A stretch of 64,000 nucleotides of DNA. Source: Takakia lepidozioides. Its lineage: Eukaryota; Streptophyta; Takakiopsida; Takakiales; Takakiaceae. Location of the stretch: the NCBI GenBank assembly GCA_030704615.1, contig CM060733.1, forward strand, positions 64,108,001 to 64,172,000, read 5' to 3'. Both the position numbers and the translations under genes were made by a program. The notes beneath the pieces were generated by a model. The model saw nothing but the letters and a program-made list of their open reading frames with translations, had not been told where the DNA came from and did no database searches. How positions within the stretch are numbered: the first letter of the stretch is position 1; every line of letters begins with the position of its first letter. This document shows positions 21,476 to 32,170 of this stretch, one piece after another.

Positions 21476-23209
21476 AAGTGAGAATCTGAAGTAGGAAGGG
21501 GTATCACACCCATGAGCTCACAAAACTTGTAATGAGGATCTCTTGGCAAAGGTTTCGTGAGAATATCAGCGATCTGCTGTCTGGTGCTGATGTATGTAGG
21601 GTAAATCTCCTTGCTATTGTACTTCTCTCTCACAAAATGATATTGAATATCAACATGTTTCGTCTTTCGATGAAACTCAGGGTTCTTGATAAGTTTGATT
21701 GCAGATTGGTTGTCACAGTGAAGAGCAGTAGCACCCTCTTGTGGAACACCAACACTTCCGAGTAACCTCCGTAGCCATATGGCTTCTTTAGTAGCAAGAC
21801 AAGCTGAGATGTACTCGGACTCAGTAGTTGATGTAGATGTGCATTGTTGGCGCTGACTACTCCATGCAACAGCAACATTTCCAAAAAGGAAAACATATCC
21901 CAAACGTGACAGTCTCGCATCAATATCCCCTCCGTAGTCTGCGTCACAAAAACCAGTGAGCCGGTTGTCATCGTGAGTCCCATGATAACAAATACCATGT
22001 GTCTTTTTACTCTTCAAATAACGGAAGATCCTCTTGACTGCAGTCCAATGAGGAACTTGTGGTGCTTCTGAGAATTCTGCCACCATGCTTACAGCATACG
22101 CGATATCAGGACGAGTGAGGAGCATAGCAAACATAAGGCATCCAACAGCTTGTTTATACGGCACGTTGACAGAGACTTCACCATTTTCTCCCTCTGGAAA
22201 ATCATGTAAGTTAACATGAGGATCTGTCGGTGTGGAAACACCATTTGCGTCCTAGAATCCAAATCGTTGAAGAATCTTCTCAATGTACAACTCATGGTTG
22301 ACAAACAAAGCTCTGTGAGCTCTGTATCGATGGATGTGTAAGCCTACATAGTAATCTCCTCCTCCAGTGGTTATTTCAAACACTGTCTGAAGGTATTTGA
22401 TCATGTCGTCAAGCTTGTATTGATCAATACAGCATGAAAGTCCATCATCAACAAATGTCCCTGAGATAGTCGACTTTGTCCTTGGAGTAATAGACACAAG
22501 GATCTGCCTCACTGGACTTAAGGTTGTACTTTGTGAGAAAGCCATCAAACTTGGCGTTCCACTGCCTAGCAACCTGCTTAAGTCCATAAATTCTTTTCTG
22601 TAATCTGTAGACTAAGTGTTGGCTTCCATCTTGCTAGTATCCCTGTGGTTTCTCCATGAAAATTTCTTCAAGTAGATCTCCATTCAAAAAACCTGTTTTA
22701 ACATCAAACTGTATGACCTCCATGTCATGTGTGGCTGCCATAGCTAGTATTGTGCGGATAGAATCATGCTTCACGACAGGTGAGTATGTTTCATCATAGT
22801 CCACACCCTTTGTCTGTGAATATCCCTTAGCAACAACACGAGCCTTGAAGCGGTCTACAGAGCCATCTGACTTGTATTTTATCTTATAGACCCACTTGCA
22901 ACGGATTGCCTTCCTTCCAGGTGGTAGTCTCTAAGTCCAAGTACAATTCTTAATCAAGAACTGATATTCTTCGTCCATCGCCTTTTTCCATGACTCTGCA
23001 TCCTTTGATCTGAGAGCTTCATGAAAATATTTGGGCTCATCATCCTGGAACCTCGGCTCATCTTCCTCATAACTATCTTCTGCAATGCACGCATAGGAAG
23101 TCTCTCCACGCTTCCTTGACATGTCCCATTCCCCAAAACGATTCGGTGGATGACGTGCCCTAGGTTGTGATACAACCTTTAGAGTATTCTCATTCTGATT
23201 GTTTGGCAC
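21439..23209 (-). pseudogene. pol: Copia reverse transcriptase and RNase H, broken
   Basis: Minus-strand order: KAMDEEYQFLIKNCTW (~22950) opens the RT domain, followed by RCKWVYKIK and RFKARVVAKGYSQ (~22800-22900), then the palm region with SCCIDQYKLDDMIKYLQ (~22410), then RNase H with FCDADYGGDIDAR, WSSQRQQCTSTSTTESEY and CDNQSAIKLIKNP (22000-21650) and the DILTKPLP end (~21540). This is the Copia order with RNase H after RT. Stops and frame changes are present near 22930, 22635, 22250 and in the catalytic palm. RNase H (21439-22164) is the longest open piece. Confidence 0.9.
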
Positions 23210-23210
23210 T

Positions 23211-24147
23211 TCAATCTGAACTTTGTACTTGAGGTACTAGTACATGCACTTCATCAATTGCAGGTACTTGAGGCACATGTGCATGGACATTTTCTCTGAT
23301 AGGGTTTGTAAGATCTACTTCAAGAATCTCGCTTACCCTTGTCAGATAGACTTCTGTTGTGCTTGAAATGGTTGATGAAATTTCATCAAACTCAACATCT
23401 GCACTGATTGAAATCTTTCTTGTGATCGGGTCCCACAGCCGATAAGCCTTGCTTTCGGAACAATATCCGACCATGATCATCTTCTGACCCTTTGGATCCA
23501 ACTTTCTTGCGCAGTGCCTTCGGGACATGCTTGAATGCATTACAACCAAAAACCCTGAGGTGAGCAACTGATGGCTTCTCCTTATATCACAGCTCATAAG
23601 GAGTGCTTCCTTCTATTTGCTTACACGTTGTTCTATTGAGAACATAAACAGCTGTGTTTGCCGCTTCCGCCCAAAGATCAAGAGGTAGGAGCTTAGCATG
23701 CAACATGCTTCTGACAACCTCTACAATGGTTCGATTATCACGCTCAACATATCCATTCTGCTATGGAGTGCCATGAAGCCAAACACCATCGATGTATCTC
23801 TTAATTTCAACATCTCCTGTTCGTGTGACCCACAGCCGGTTATCAACTGCGACAAGTATATGCCATTTACCTTCTTCCACAGCCTTGAAGGTTTTGAACC
23901 ATTCACGTCTATCAGTCATGTGTTCAGACACTCCTCCGTCTGCATACCATGTTTCATCACTTCCTGACATCAACAAGGCTTGTGAACTGATCATGAATGC
24001 TACTGTGCCTTGAATTTTGTCACCACTCTTAGAAGGATCTACCTCACACAACGTGGATTGTACGGCCTCGTTGCCGATTTGCATGCAGCCCGAGCACTTA
24101 TACTCGCACCACCTCCGCCACGTCGCGAGAGTCTGGAGGAAAGTCAA
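23211..24147 (-). pseudogene. pol: Copia protease and integrase, broken
   Basis: Protease remnant: WYADGGVSEHMTDRREWF near 23950; Copia proteases normally have DSGAS, so the catalytic motif is changed to DGG. Integrase pieces follow downstream: DGVWLHGTP then a stop, QNGYVERDNRTIVEVVRSML containing the catalytic glutamate (~23700-23765), and the C-terminal KGQKMIMVGYCSESKAYRLW (~23440-23490). The first integrase half, with the zinc domain and both aspartates, is missing between protease and ~23790, so this is an internally deleted element. No LTR adjoining it was found. Confidence 0.85.
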
Positions 24148-24149
24148 CT

Positions 24150-24700
24150 TTCGCCGGAAAGTAGGCGAATGCTGGCCATCATAGCAGAGACCTCGTTTGG
24201 CCCCTCATTGACCACGAGAGCGCGGTCCCGGGCTCTCCAGTTTTCCATCGCAAATTAGGGCACAACATCAAATCCCTTGTCCCCTTCATCAACATCAACA
24301 TCAACAGAGTCCGACGATGACAATTAGGATTTGAATGACTAGCAACGTAGTATGTAGACTTGGTGGATTTTTGTTGTACATTGAATTTCAGGAACACACT
24401 GATAGCACGGCGCCAAATTTGTGTAGGCACCAATTTTGTTAATACACGTGTGCGGAATCTCTCCATTTCGATTGCATGAGCAACATTTTCTTCATATTTT
24501 CACTCGTGTTGATGGGAAAGAAGTGCTTCACCTTCCAAACAAATTTACATTGGTCTCATATTCGGTCATGACGTGTAAATGGGTATATGCAATCAACTCA
24601 GAAAGTTTCAGAAGAAGAAACATTCATGTGAATCAATAATAAACAGTTCTCTTCCAAACCACTTGGGGCCTAGTCTCGTGTTTGATAACCATTTGTATCG
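24150..24700. other. Copia leader or flank, no gene called
   Basis: Upstream of the minus-strand protease relic. Short open pieces occur without recognisable domains. TGGCGCCAAATTTGTG-like sequence near 24410 resembles the core of the 95-bp repeat palindrome but lacks the second arm. Confidence 0.35.
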
Positions 24701-24704
24701 ACGA

Positions 24705-24890
24705 CCAAGTTGTCTAGCCCAGTGGTAATAGGCACATACCACCTCGGAAGTGGTTGTGGGTTCAATCCACTGAGTGGTGTCACAAAGGTGTCCACCTTCC
24801 TACTTGAAGGCAGTAGCCCTTCGGGATCAAGAGACACCATAAGTTACGCTTCCTTGGGGAGGCGTCATATTTTTTATTTTTTTCATTTGT
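24705..24890 (+). mobile_element. tRNA-derived SINE
   Basis: An RNA polymerase III promoter is visible: box A TAGCCCAGTGG at 24715-24725 and box B GGTTCAATCC near 24759-24768, about 33 bp apart as in a tRNA. The body continues without a tRNA-like acceptor stem and ends in a T-rich tract near 24870-24885. This is the architecture of a SINE whose head derives from a tRNA. The exact ends and target duplication were not found. Confidence 0.6.
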
Positions 24891-24956
24891 ATCTAGGTAT
24901 GAACCACATACCCACAAAGATCTCGAACCCCAAAAACATTCATGTGGATAGGGAAC

Positions 24957-25370
24957 GAGTGAACGATTATATGAACGTTGGCCCATTGAATGAATTTCGT
25001 TCTCCTATTAGTCTGGGACCTGTGTGACGGTATACTGAATATATGCCAAAGTTTCAAAGCATACAAAAATCATATGGATGGGCAAACATCCGTTGGCCCA
25101 TTGAACGAATTTTGTTTGATCTCATATTACTCTGGGATCCATTACATGGTCAACTGAACATACTCACAAAGTTTCAAAGCAAAAAAAAATCATGTGGATT
25201 GGCAACCATCCGTTGGCCCATTGAACGAATTTCGTTGAATCTCATATTACTTTGGGACCTTTGAAACGGTATACTGAACATACTGGCAAAGTTTCAAAGC
25301 AAACAAAAATCATTTGGATGGCCAACCATCCGTTGGCGCATCGAAGGAATTTCATTTAATATGTCGTGCA
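24957..25370. repeat. ~120-bp tandem repeat, 3.5 units
   Basis: The landmark CGTTGG recurs at 24976, 25091, 25211 and 25331, so units are 115-120 bp. Each unit contains AAGTTTCAAAGCA, an ATCCGTTGGCCCATTGAACG block and CTCATATTACT-TGGGACC. The repeat ends where the next LTR-like sequence begins at 25371. It could be a minisatellite belonging to the flanking element. Confidence 0.8.
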
Positions 25371-25955
25371 CCTAAGCATCGTGCCCAAACATACATCGCT
25401 GTCCACCACACAATCTACACACACCATCCTAGAAAGCTATGCCACAATGGATAAGAGAGAGAAAAGAGAGAAGTGGAAGACAATAAAAGCTCTCAAAGCA
25501 TGAAGCAATCACACTAAGAACAAGCCCTAGTCCTTCCAAGTGAAATCCACTCTATCACATAAACTAAGTCAAGCCAAGGGCACCTTTGCTAAAGGAATCC
25601 ACCCTACAAAGCCCTCAACACACTCCCGCTCAATACCTAGAGCTATGGAGGTGGGAGAGGCTCATGGAGGCTCGATTACAATAAGATGAGCCCTCCTCAA
25701 CACTCACAAGGGGAAAGCCTATCCCCATGTCCCAAGTGAGGCTTGACACCTCACTTGGAATATGAGACCAAATGAAGTCCCAACACACAAAATATAAATA
25801 TAAATATCCTAAATATCCTAATTAACTAGAAATAGGTAATTCTAGTTAACCATGACTAAAACCATGACAGTTGTCGTGCACCTAAGCATCGTGCCACAAC
25901 ATACTCGTTGTCCGTGCCACAAAATCTACACACACCATCCTAGAAAGCTATGCCA
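25371..25955 (-). repeat. 3' LTR (probable) of a minus-strand gypsy element
   Basis: On the minus strand a purine-rich CTAGGGGGGCGA immediately precedes TGTGGCATAGC near 25955, as a polypurine tract precedes a 3' LTR. The sequence ends GCACGACA at about 25371. An ~85-bp segment (TGTGGCATAGC to GCACGACA) occurs at both ends of this stretch, at 25371-25455 and about 25873-25955. Either the LTR has duplicated ends or a small terminal-repeat element sits here. The 5' LTR was not found. Confidence 0.5.
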
Positions 25956-26219
25956 CAATCGCCCCCCTAGCTGGTGATTAGGTCCCTCTAACACCGGATA
26001 GCTGACAAGTATCCATCCAAATAAGATCATCGCTTGGTCGTGAATCGCCCAAGTCCCAATATCTGAAGTCGATAGATTAAGAGGCCGGGTGCAAAAGTAG
26101 TCCCATCGTCAGTCGCCTTCCTATAATCCATGGCTGTCACTGGGGTATCCATGGCATTGAACTCCCACTGCGCTAGACCTTGGGTCCTTGTCAACTTCAC
26201 CATTGTCATGCCCACTACC

Positions 26220-27690
26220 TCTATCCAAGGCATCATGGACACAATCATTCTCCGCTATGAACCTCCTCAAGTGGCGGTGTCAAGCATCCCATGTGTCACC
26301 CCCTTGAGCATTTGTCACACACCAACATGGTTGCGGCACCACTAGCATGTCCACATAGCATGCAACGCAACCTTGCAGGTACCACTGCAAGGTTGGGATC
26401 TATCCTCCCATCTACATGTGGAAGGTGATATGGCGCACAATTGCGCACATGGTCCTTCCATACCATGCCATCTCGACCCTCCAGAATCAACACTCCTGAA
26501 GGCAACACCTCTCGTACCCGTAGAATCACACGTCATGTTGTAACATCCAAGGTCGTTGGTGCTATCTGCTGCAGATACACATAGTCCCCAAGGTTGAATC
26601 TCTGAACACCCGGTCGATATCAACCTCCACGTATGGTGGCATACCTCATTGTGTCTCGGTGTTGGGCAATAGCAAGGTTCTCAAAAGCCATAGGCATGAT
26701 TCTCTTGAACAACTCTACCCGCTGGTCACACGCTTGTGTCCACACATCCGGATCGTCAAGGTTGAGGACTACTGCAACCTCCCTATGAATAGATGCAAGC
26801 AAATCTGGCTCTCGGCCGAAGAAAAGAAAGTAAGGTGAGAAGGAGGCAAACTTGACGCTTGTTTGCTGAACCTATCGCTCATAGCCAACCAAGGCAGCTG
26901 AAAGTCCCAATCTCCCAGGTGTCCCTTCTGCAAACCAAACTTGCGCAAGCCCCTCTTGACTGTCTGAACAACTCTCTCCGCCAAGCCATCAGCCTCGGGA
27001 TGGTCCCGAGAAGTAGTGCGGTGATCTATCAAGGCTTGCTCGTGCATAAAGCCTGAAATTCCCCCAAGAACTCTCTCCCCCGGTCCGTGAGTACCTCGGT
27101 TGGAGCACCAAATCGGCTAAGAACTCGATCTAAGAATGCATATGCACCCCCCTATGGCGAATCGTTAGTGGCAATGGGCCTACGAAGTCAAGACTCCAAC
27201 GATAGCCCAAACCCATAATGGGTAAAGGGTACAACTATGGGGTAGGTGCATTGAATGAAGCACGCGCCCTATCACACACCATGCACCTAGCCACTAACTG
27301 TTGCACATCCGTGTGCATGCCCAGCCACCAATACTGCCCTTGCAGCAAACTGTGAGGGCGCCTCACCCCAAAGTGCCCCAACTCCTCATGGGCATGGCGC
27401 ACCAATTGCGCTCGTTGCATTGGATGAGGCACTATCCTCACTCGTCCATCCTCTCACACTCGGAGTAGGTGAGTCCCCTCCCACTTGAACCTCTTGGCTC
27501 ATTGTAGAATCCGATTTCTCTCCTTAGCAGTCACACTAGTTGTTGTCTCTCCGGCACGAAGATAGGCCAACACTGCTGCATCTTCATGCACATCCTTAGC
27601 ACCACCAGGATCGTCATGCACACTGTCAGTATGTGCTGGTGATGGTGGAATACTTCTCCAAGTGGATGCTACGGCAAACAACGTCTTATG
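26220..27690 (-). pseudogene. pol: Ty3/gypsy integrase with C-terminal PHD finger, broken
   Basis: Minus strand, in order: HAHEELGHFG and CMVCDRAR of the HHCC domain (~27390-27260), catalytic aspartates in RWSLDFVGPLP (~27190) and LTDRGREFLG (~27070), the glutamate in GLAERVVQTVKRGL (~26980), and a C-terminal region RFNLGDYVYLQQ (~26580). Then comes a C4HC3 zinc finger at 26364-26230: CMLCGH, MLVCDKCSRG, a stop where Trp is expected, HMGCLTPPLEEV, and LCP-stop-C. That is the PHD layout. Stops at TGA positions fit G-to-A or C-to-T decay. PHD fingers read histone H3 tails, so this would be an alternative to a chromodomain. RT and Gag are absent upstream of ~27690. Confidence 0.8.
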
Positions 27691-27709
27691 AGTATAATCT
27701 TAGCACTAG

Positions 27710-28640
27710 TGAAAACTCATGTTTCAGACTGGTGGCATTGCCTGACAAGACCCCCCGGGTTGCATGCTAGGGTCGTAGTTTTTTCAAACTCAACCCCTCG
27801 CTTCTTGGTTCTCCTTCGCTTGTTCAGAATATTGTTGTTGCTTGGAAAGAAGCGGGAGCTGCCTACAGCTCCCCCACTCTCAAATTTTTGGTCAAGCTTT
27901 CTGCAGCCGGGAAGGTTGCTCAATCTTTGTCTAGATCCCCTGCGAATGAGAGGGCTAGGAAAGAGAAAGCTCTTATCAAAAGTATCAACTCCCACTGTCA
28001 GTGGTTGATTGAACTAGGTGCCATCGGGCCTTAGACCTTTTCACACGATGTTCCGAGGGAAGGCGAAGGCAGCTAACTACTCCTTGATTTTGACAACACC
28101 TGGGAAAAAGGGGGATGCCTTTGCTCCAGAGCTTCGGATTCAAAGGTTCTCTAGAACGACGGCTTCCCGACATGTTGGGAGCTCGGCTAGTGCTCAACAC
28201 TCTCCCCTGGAGGGGCAAGAGTCTGATGTCAACTGGAGACACAAGCGTAGCCTTAGGAAAGGAAGATCTAAAGCTCAGTTGTCCTTTGACTCCTCTAAGC
28301 GTAAAAGGGGTAGTGCGTAGAGTTCTTCATTCAGCTCTGCAGCTCCTTTAGTTTTTGCTCCTCCGTTCTCTTCTGATTCCCCGTCTTGTTTCAACTTCAG
28401 TTGTATCCTTAGCTCAGATGACTCTTCTGTTTAAGCTTAATTGACATTGTGTTAGTTCAAGCTTGTTGCTAAGGGATTCCACTCTCTTCGCGGCCCCTTT
28501 TTCAGTTCTTCTTTACGGGGCGGTGCCCCCTTTCTCATCCTTCATGGTTGTACTTGATGTTATTTTTCCTCATCCTTTCTTAATACAATTCTGGCCCTTC
28601 CATCGGCCTTCATCTATAAAATATAAAAAATGAAAATGAA
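27710..28640 (+). mobile_element. LINE-like remnant with A-rich 3' end
   Basis: Coding traces resemble the segment between endonuclease and RT of plant LINEs: FFKLNPSLLGSPSLVQNIVV, then SLKFLVKLSAAGKVAQ-like text and KALIKSINSHCQWLIELG (27770-28015). After a stop at ~28035 a basic peptide (RHKRSLRKGRSKAQLSFDS) follows at 28220-28290, and the element ends in an A-rich tail near 28610-28640. The RT domain itself is missing, so this would be an internally deleted copy. The assignment rests on motif resemblance and the tail. Confidence 0.4.
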
Positions 28641-28962
28641 AATGACATCATGATGTATGGCACCCAACCATCACTAACACATACGTTGAACAATTCAAAA
28701 AAAAAAGAAAAAAAAAAGCACTTACATGCCGAACTCCTAGTGTCGAGGCCAAGCGACTGTCCCTTGCACCCCTCAGCTTGCCAAGCCGATCTGCAGCATA
28801 CCATCAAGCCTTCCACCCGTTCATCGCAAAGAGAAGGCAGGGCCCCCTTGCGCGCTCAGTCATGCCTGTGAGACGACGAAGAATAAACAACACAATGCAA
28901 GCGGTTGCAGTACCTGTTCGATCTATGTTCTGCTTTTTCTACTCACAATGCGAATGGCGAGT
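28641..28962. other. no recognised feature
   Basis: The stretch begins with an A-rich tract and has no supported gene or repeat. Confidence 0.4.
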
Positions 28963-29228
28963 TGTACAAAAACGAGAGATCTACATTTCTACAGTCAATA
29001 GAAGACATATAGAGTATAATAAGAGAGATTGTATTATTACATTTTGTGTGTCTTTTTATACATGCTAGAAAGTTGTGTCTCTTGACACCACAACCGATTC
29101 TATTTTAGTGGTCACACCTATTCCCTATAGTTGTGACCTTTCACTCCCTATAGTTGTGACTCTTGAAATGTCCTTTCATATATTAGATGAATGTACACTG
29201 GATGAATGTTGAGGTTGACTACTCAACA
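28963..29228 (-). repeat. Copia 3' LTR, inverted relative to 20043-20293
   Basis: On the minus strand it starts TGTTGAGTAGTC and ends TTTTTGTACA, matching the LTR at 20043. A polypurine tract (GGTTTGAGGGAGGG, 29229-29242 on the minus strand) directly precedes it, so this is the 3' LTR of a minus-strand copy. Confidence 0.88.
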
Positions 29229-29242
29229 CCCTCCCTCAAACC

Positions 29243-29825
29243 GAAACTCATTTTTTCCTTGAACTTTGTCATTCGATCTAAGTTGATGCTCAGAAATTTA
29301 AGGCACTAATTTATCCAGATTAGTCCTTACTTCTAGTCACATAGTAGAGTTGAGAAACTCCTACTATTCTTTAGAATAACGTTTCTTTAAAACAATTGAA
29401 TGTATGGTGTAGTAGTGACACAATTAGCAGCTTGATTCCTTTCATCCCCCAATCTCTTCCGACACTCTCGAGCCCAATGACCTGGTTTCGTACAGTAATT
29501 ACAAACCCCAAATCTTTTAGAATTTCTTGAGTTTGTAAAGAAAGCCATTTTATGATTATTATCAGAGCTAGATGTATCTTCATCAGTGTTTTTCCTCATT
29601 AGCACTTCTTGTAATAGATGTGTAATTAATATGTTGGTTTCTAAATGAACAGTACATTCATCCAAAAAAAAATTGTGACTAGTCTGTACTACTATGAGTA
29701 CTATTGGAGTACGCTTCTCTTGTTGTTGGCGTGGTTAGCTGCCTCTGATAATACAGAAAGTACACTATGAGCTACAGCGTGTTTCTTCTTGATTCTAATG
29801 TCTTTGCCTAAGATCCAACATGTTA
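29243..29825 (-). pseudogene. gag: Copia gag remnant with zinc knuckle, joined to the 3' LTR
   Basis: From about 29665 downwards the minus strand encodes HLETNILITHLLQEVL and the CCHC knuckle CNYCTKPGHWARECRK (~29505-29460). The part from 29825 to 29640 is homologous to 20980-21165 of the plus-strand arm. Gag is followed almost directly by the polypurine tract and LTR, so protease, integrase and RT were deleted from this copy. Confidence 0.8.
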
Positions 29826-29875
29826 TGGGCCCACATGGCAAGGTCTAGAACCAAGAAACAACTATCGTTGTAGAG

Positions 29876-30781
29876 ATGGATAGCAAGGAGGTAGCGCATG
29901 TTAGGAAATTTGATGGAAAGAATCTTTCCTTATGGCGATACCAAATGGAGATGATTTTTCACGCCAAGAGGCTGATGAAAATAGTGAACGGCATTGAGTC
30001 GTTGGAAGATGCAGAAGATGAAGACGAATGGAACAACAGAAGCAATCAGGCTAAAGTTATGATAGCATCAGCCATTGATGAGAGTATTTTGGAGATGTTG
30101 ATACAATGTGAGATTGCTCCAGAGATGTGGAATAGGCTCAAGGCCATCCACGAGCAGAGGTCTAGAGAAAATATTCATATTCTTCAGAGCAGTTTCTTTG
30201 AGTACAAACTACAAAAGGGCGATAGCATGGCTAAGCATATCTCTAAGGTAGAGAATATGGCGAAAGAGAGCACTAATCTAGGAGTAATCATCCCAGAGGA
30301 ACTTGTCATTACTAAGATCATGTGTAGTCTTCCACCAAGTTACAGACATGTCATGTCTGCTTGGGATTGCTTGCCTGAGGATTCCCAGACGATACTAAAT
30401 CTTACCATCCGTCTACTCAAGGAGGAGAGCCTTAATAAGCTGCAAGGCACAGATGAGATTGAGAGTGATAAAGCTTTTGGGTCAAAGACAGATAGTACAC
30501 ACTATCGACAGAAGAACAAGTATAGACCAGATAGTGAGAAAATCAAAGCGTTAAAGAAGGTGACTCCCTGCCACAATTGTGGAGAGGTAGGACACTGGCA
30601 CAGAGAGTGTCAGAACAAGGGAAGGAAGGCCAAATGGAAGCAAGATATGAAGAGTGAGGCAATTTTTTCTGGTACCAGTGAGGAGAATGAAATGAGTGTA
30701 GCACTCATGGCAACAGAACATGAGGAACACCATCAAAATGGTTTGTCCAACTTTCCATCCATTCGTCCACAACTGCCTTGA
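29876..30781 (+). CDS. gag: Copia Gag, open reading frame truncated by a junction
   Basis: The frame is open from ATG 29876 for about 290 codons. It has the Copia Gag capsid domain (VRKFDGKNLSLWRYQM at the N-terminus, EYKLQKGDSMAKHI and ITKIMCSLPPSYRHV mid-protein) and a CCHC knuckle, CHNCGEVGHWHREC, near residue 232. The last ~15 codons (from about 30735, GLSNFPSIRPQL) belong to foreign sequence: the reverse strand there continues into the RING-like gene exon. No LTR or pol follows. It is unusually well preserved for this window, so either a young relic or a retained Gag; relic is more likely. Confidence 0.75.
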   Translation: MDSKEVAHVRKFDGKNLSLWRYQMEMIFHAKRLMKIVNGIESLEDAEDEDEWNNRSNQAKVMIASAIDESILEMLIQCEIAPEMWNRLKAIHEQRSRENIHILQSSFFEYKLQKGDSMAKHISKVENMAKESTNLGVIIPEELVITKIMCSLPPSYRHVMSAWDCLPEDSQTILNLTIRLLKEESLNKLQGTDEIESDKAFGSKTDSTHYRQKNKYRPDSEKIKALKKVTPCHNCGEVGHWHRECQNKGRKAKWKQDMKSEAIFSGTSEENEMSVALMATEHEEHHQNGLSNFPSIRPQLP

Positions 30782-31990
30782 TGCTAGGCTTGAAAGTTTC
30801 CAACCCCCTCTTGAAGGCCTGATCTCTCACCATTGTGTCATCGCGATGGAGAACATCCTCGTACGCTGCATTCATTCGGCGATGACATGATATAGCATCT
30901 TCCAATTCCAACAACAACAAATGTCTCCCAATTGGTTGTCGGTCATATAATTCGTTCTGATCTAGCACCCATAGAACCTCTGGGAGCCGAAAAAACCTCC
31001 CCTTTGTCTGACTCCAATGCCCTCCCAAATTACGGCAAAACTGCTCTCTCTCCCACCAATTGGTTATGCCTCTTGCACGTACCATTATCTCCCAGTCAGA
31101 TGTGACCCATAAATATTGGGGTGATCTAACGTATTGCGGGTTTGCGGCATGTAGGTTTGCGACTCAACTGGGAAATGCGGTGCCGCATTACGGCTCGCAC
31201 GTGTGAGATTTTTGAGGGGTTCGGTGTTGGCGACGGTCGGCTCCCTGAAGACTCGGTGCGACTATCTTACTATGACAAAGGCCGCAACTACCAGTACCTA
31301 CGACGTTACTTGGAAATGCGGCGCCGCATTTCCTTGCCGGGGGTCCAATGAGGAAAGAAAAGTTTGGGAGAGTAGAAAAACAGGAACCCCCCCAAAAAAT
31401 GGGAGATTATGCCAATTATAGTCATAACCTATCGGCATAAGGTCCTCCAAACCCACGAGCTCATAGAAACGGCGATGGATTGGTGCACGACATTCTGGGC
31501 AAGCGCTTCCGCGTAAGGATGCCTGGATAAGACACGTGGGATGGAACATATGTCCATATGATCCAAGCACATGACCACCCTCTGGGCCGTAAAGATTCAT
31601 GCACATCGAACAATGTAAGCCATCTGATATGCGTAACGACACAATGTCTCGTGGTATCTCCCCCTTCCGAGCCGCATCAATGTGGCTGCTCATGCTTGTT
31701 ATGGTGTCCCACTACCTCCTTTATCTCCAATTCCCAGTTTATGCTTCTGTTCGAATTCGAAATTGTGTGCTCACATCGATCAAACATAGATTCCACATCA
31801 CCCCAGTTGGCAAAAAAACCCTATGCCTCAGCCTCGGGGCTTTCAAAATTGGTAACCAAAGGCGGAGCATCCCTATGGTGCTAGAGCCCAAGACAATAAA
31901 TCCTTCCTCTCGTTCTATCTTCAGGATGCTCACACTATGGAAAAATTTGTTGAGACCCAGCGCTTTGCGATTATCAGATTGAACCACATT
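30740..31990 (-). CDS. RING-like zinc-finger gene, unknown function, possibly decayed
   Basis: On the minus strand an exon around 31693-31400 encodes HCSMCMNLYGPEGGHV, SYGHMFHPTCLIQASL and ACPECRAPIHRRFYE. This has the spacing of a RING finger, but Tyr replaces the usual third cysteine (YGH instead of CGH). A further exon from about 31125 (after a TTAG acceptor) to ~30740 encodes WWEREQFCRNLGGHW, QPIGRHLLLLELEDAI and KAVVDEWMESWTNHF, with no known domain. An upstream exon may lie at 31987-31700 (NWGDVESMFDRCEH) but is offset from the RING frame. RING proteins usually act as ubiquitin ligases; that role is not assured with a missing ligand. The gene's 3' end is cut by the Copia Gag junction near 30740. 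Exon borders are uncertain. Confidence 0.5.
31171..31333. repeat. two GGAAATGCGG palindromes within the RING-like gene
   Basis: 31171-31192 has a TG centre and a degraded right arm (CCGCATTACG). 31312-31333 is perfect with a CG centre. Both lie between the RING exon and the following exon, so inside a probable intron. Confidence 0.82.
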
Positions 31991-32119
31991 TTGGGTATGT
32001 GAATCCTAATTACACCGTTTATCCTTTTAACCCCAAGACCCACAACCAAAACCGCCAATCCAAAACCCAGCACCATAAAGAGAAGCAAACACCCTAACCC
32101 AGTACCATATGAAAAAATA

Positions 32120-32170
32120 AATAAATAACTAAGAAACCCAAAAGGCCCTAAACCCTAAATCCAGAAAGGC
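32120..32170. promoter_or_regulatory. telo-box-like AAACCCTAA sequences
   Basis: AAACCCAAAAGGCCCTAAACCCTAAATCC lies near 32136-32162, shown here in part as AAACCCTAAA. Telo-boxes and the GGCCCTA site are known plant promoter elements of growth-related genes. The position upstream of the minus-strand RING-like gene fits a promoter, but no transcription start is visible. Confidence 0.35.

Noticed and set aside
24715-24770. A functional tRNA gene
   Set aside because: Box A and box B are present but acceptor and anticodon stems do not form, so a SINE head fits better.
25371-25955. A TRIM (miniature LTR element) with 85-bp terminal repeats
   Set aside because: The repeats are direct with TG..CA ends, but no primer site follows the first repeat, and a polypurine tract outside fits a gypsy 3' LTR better. 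Not fully excluded.
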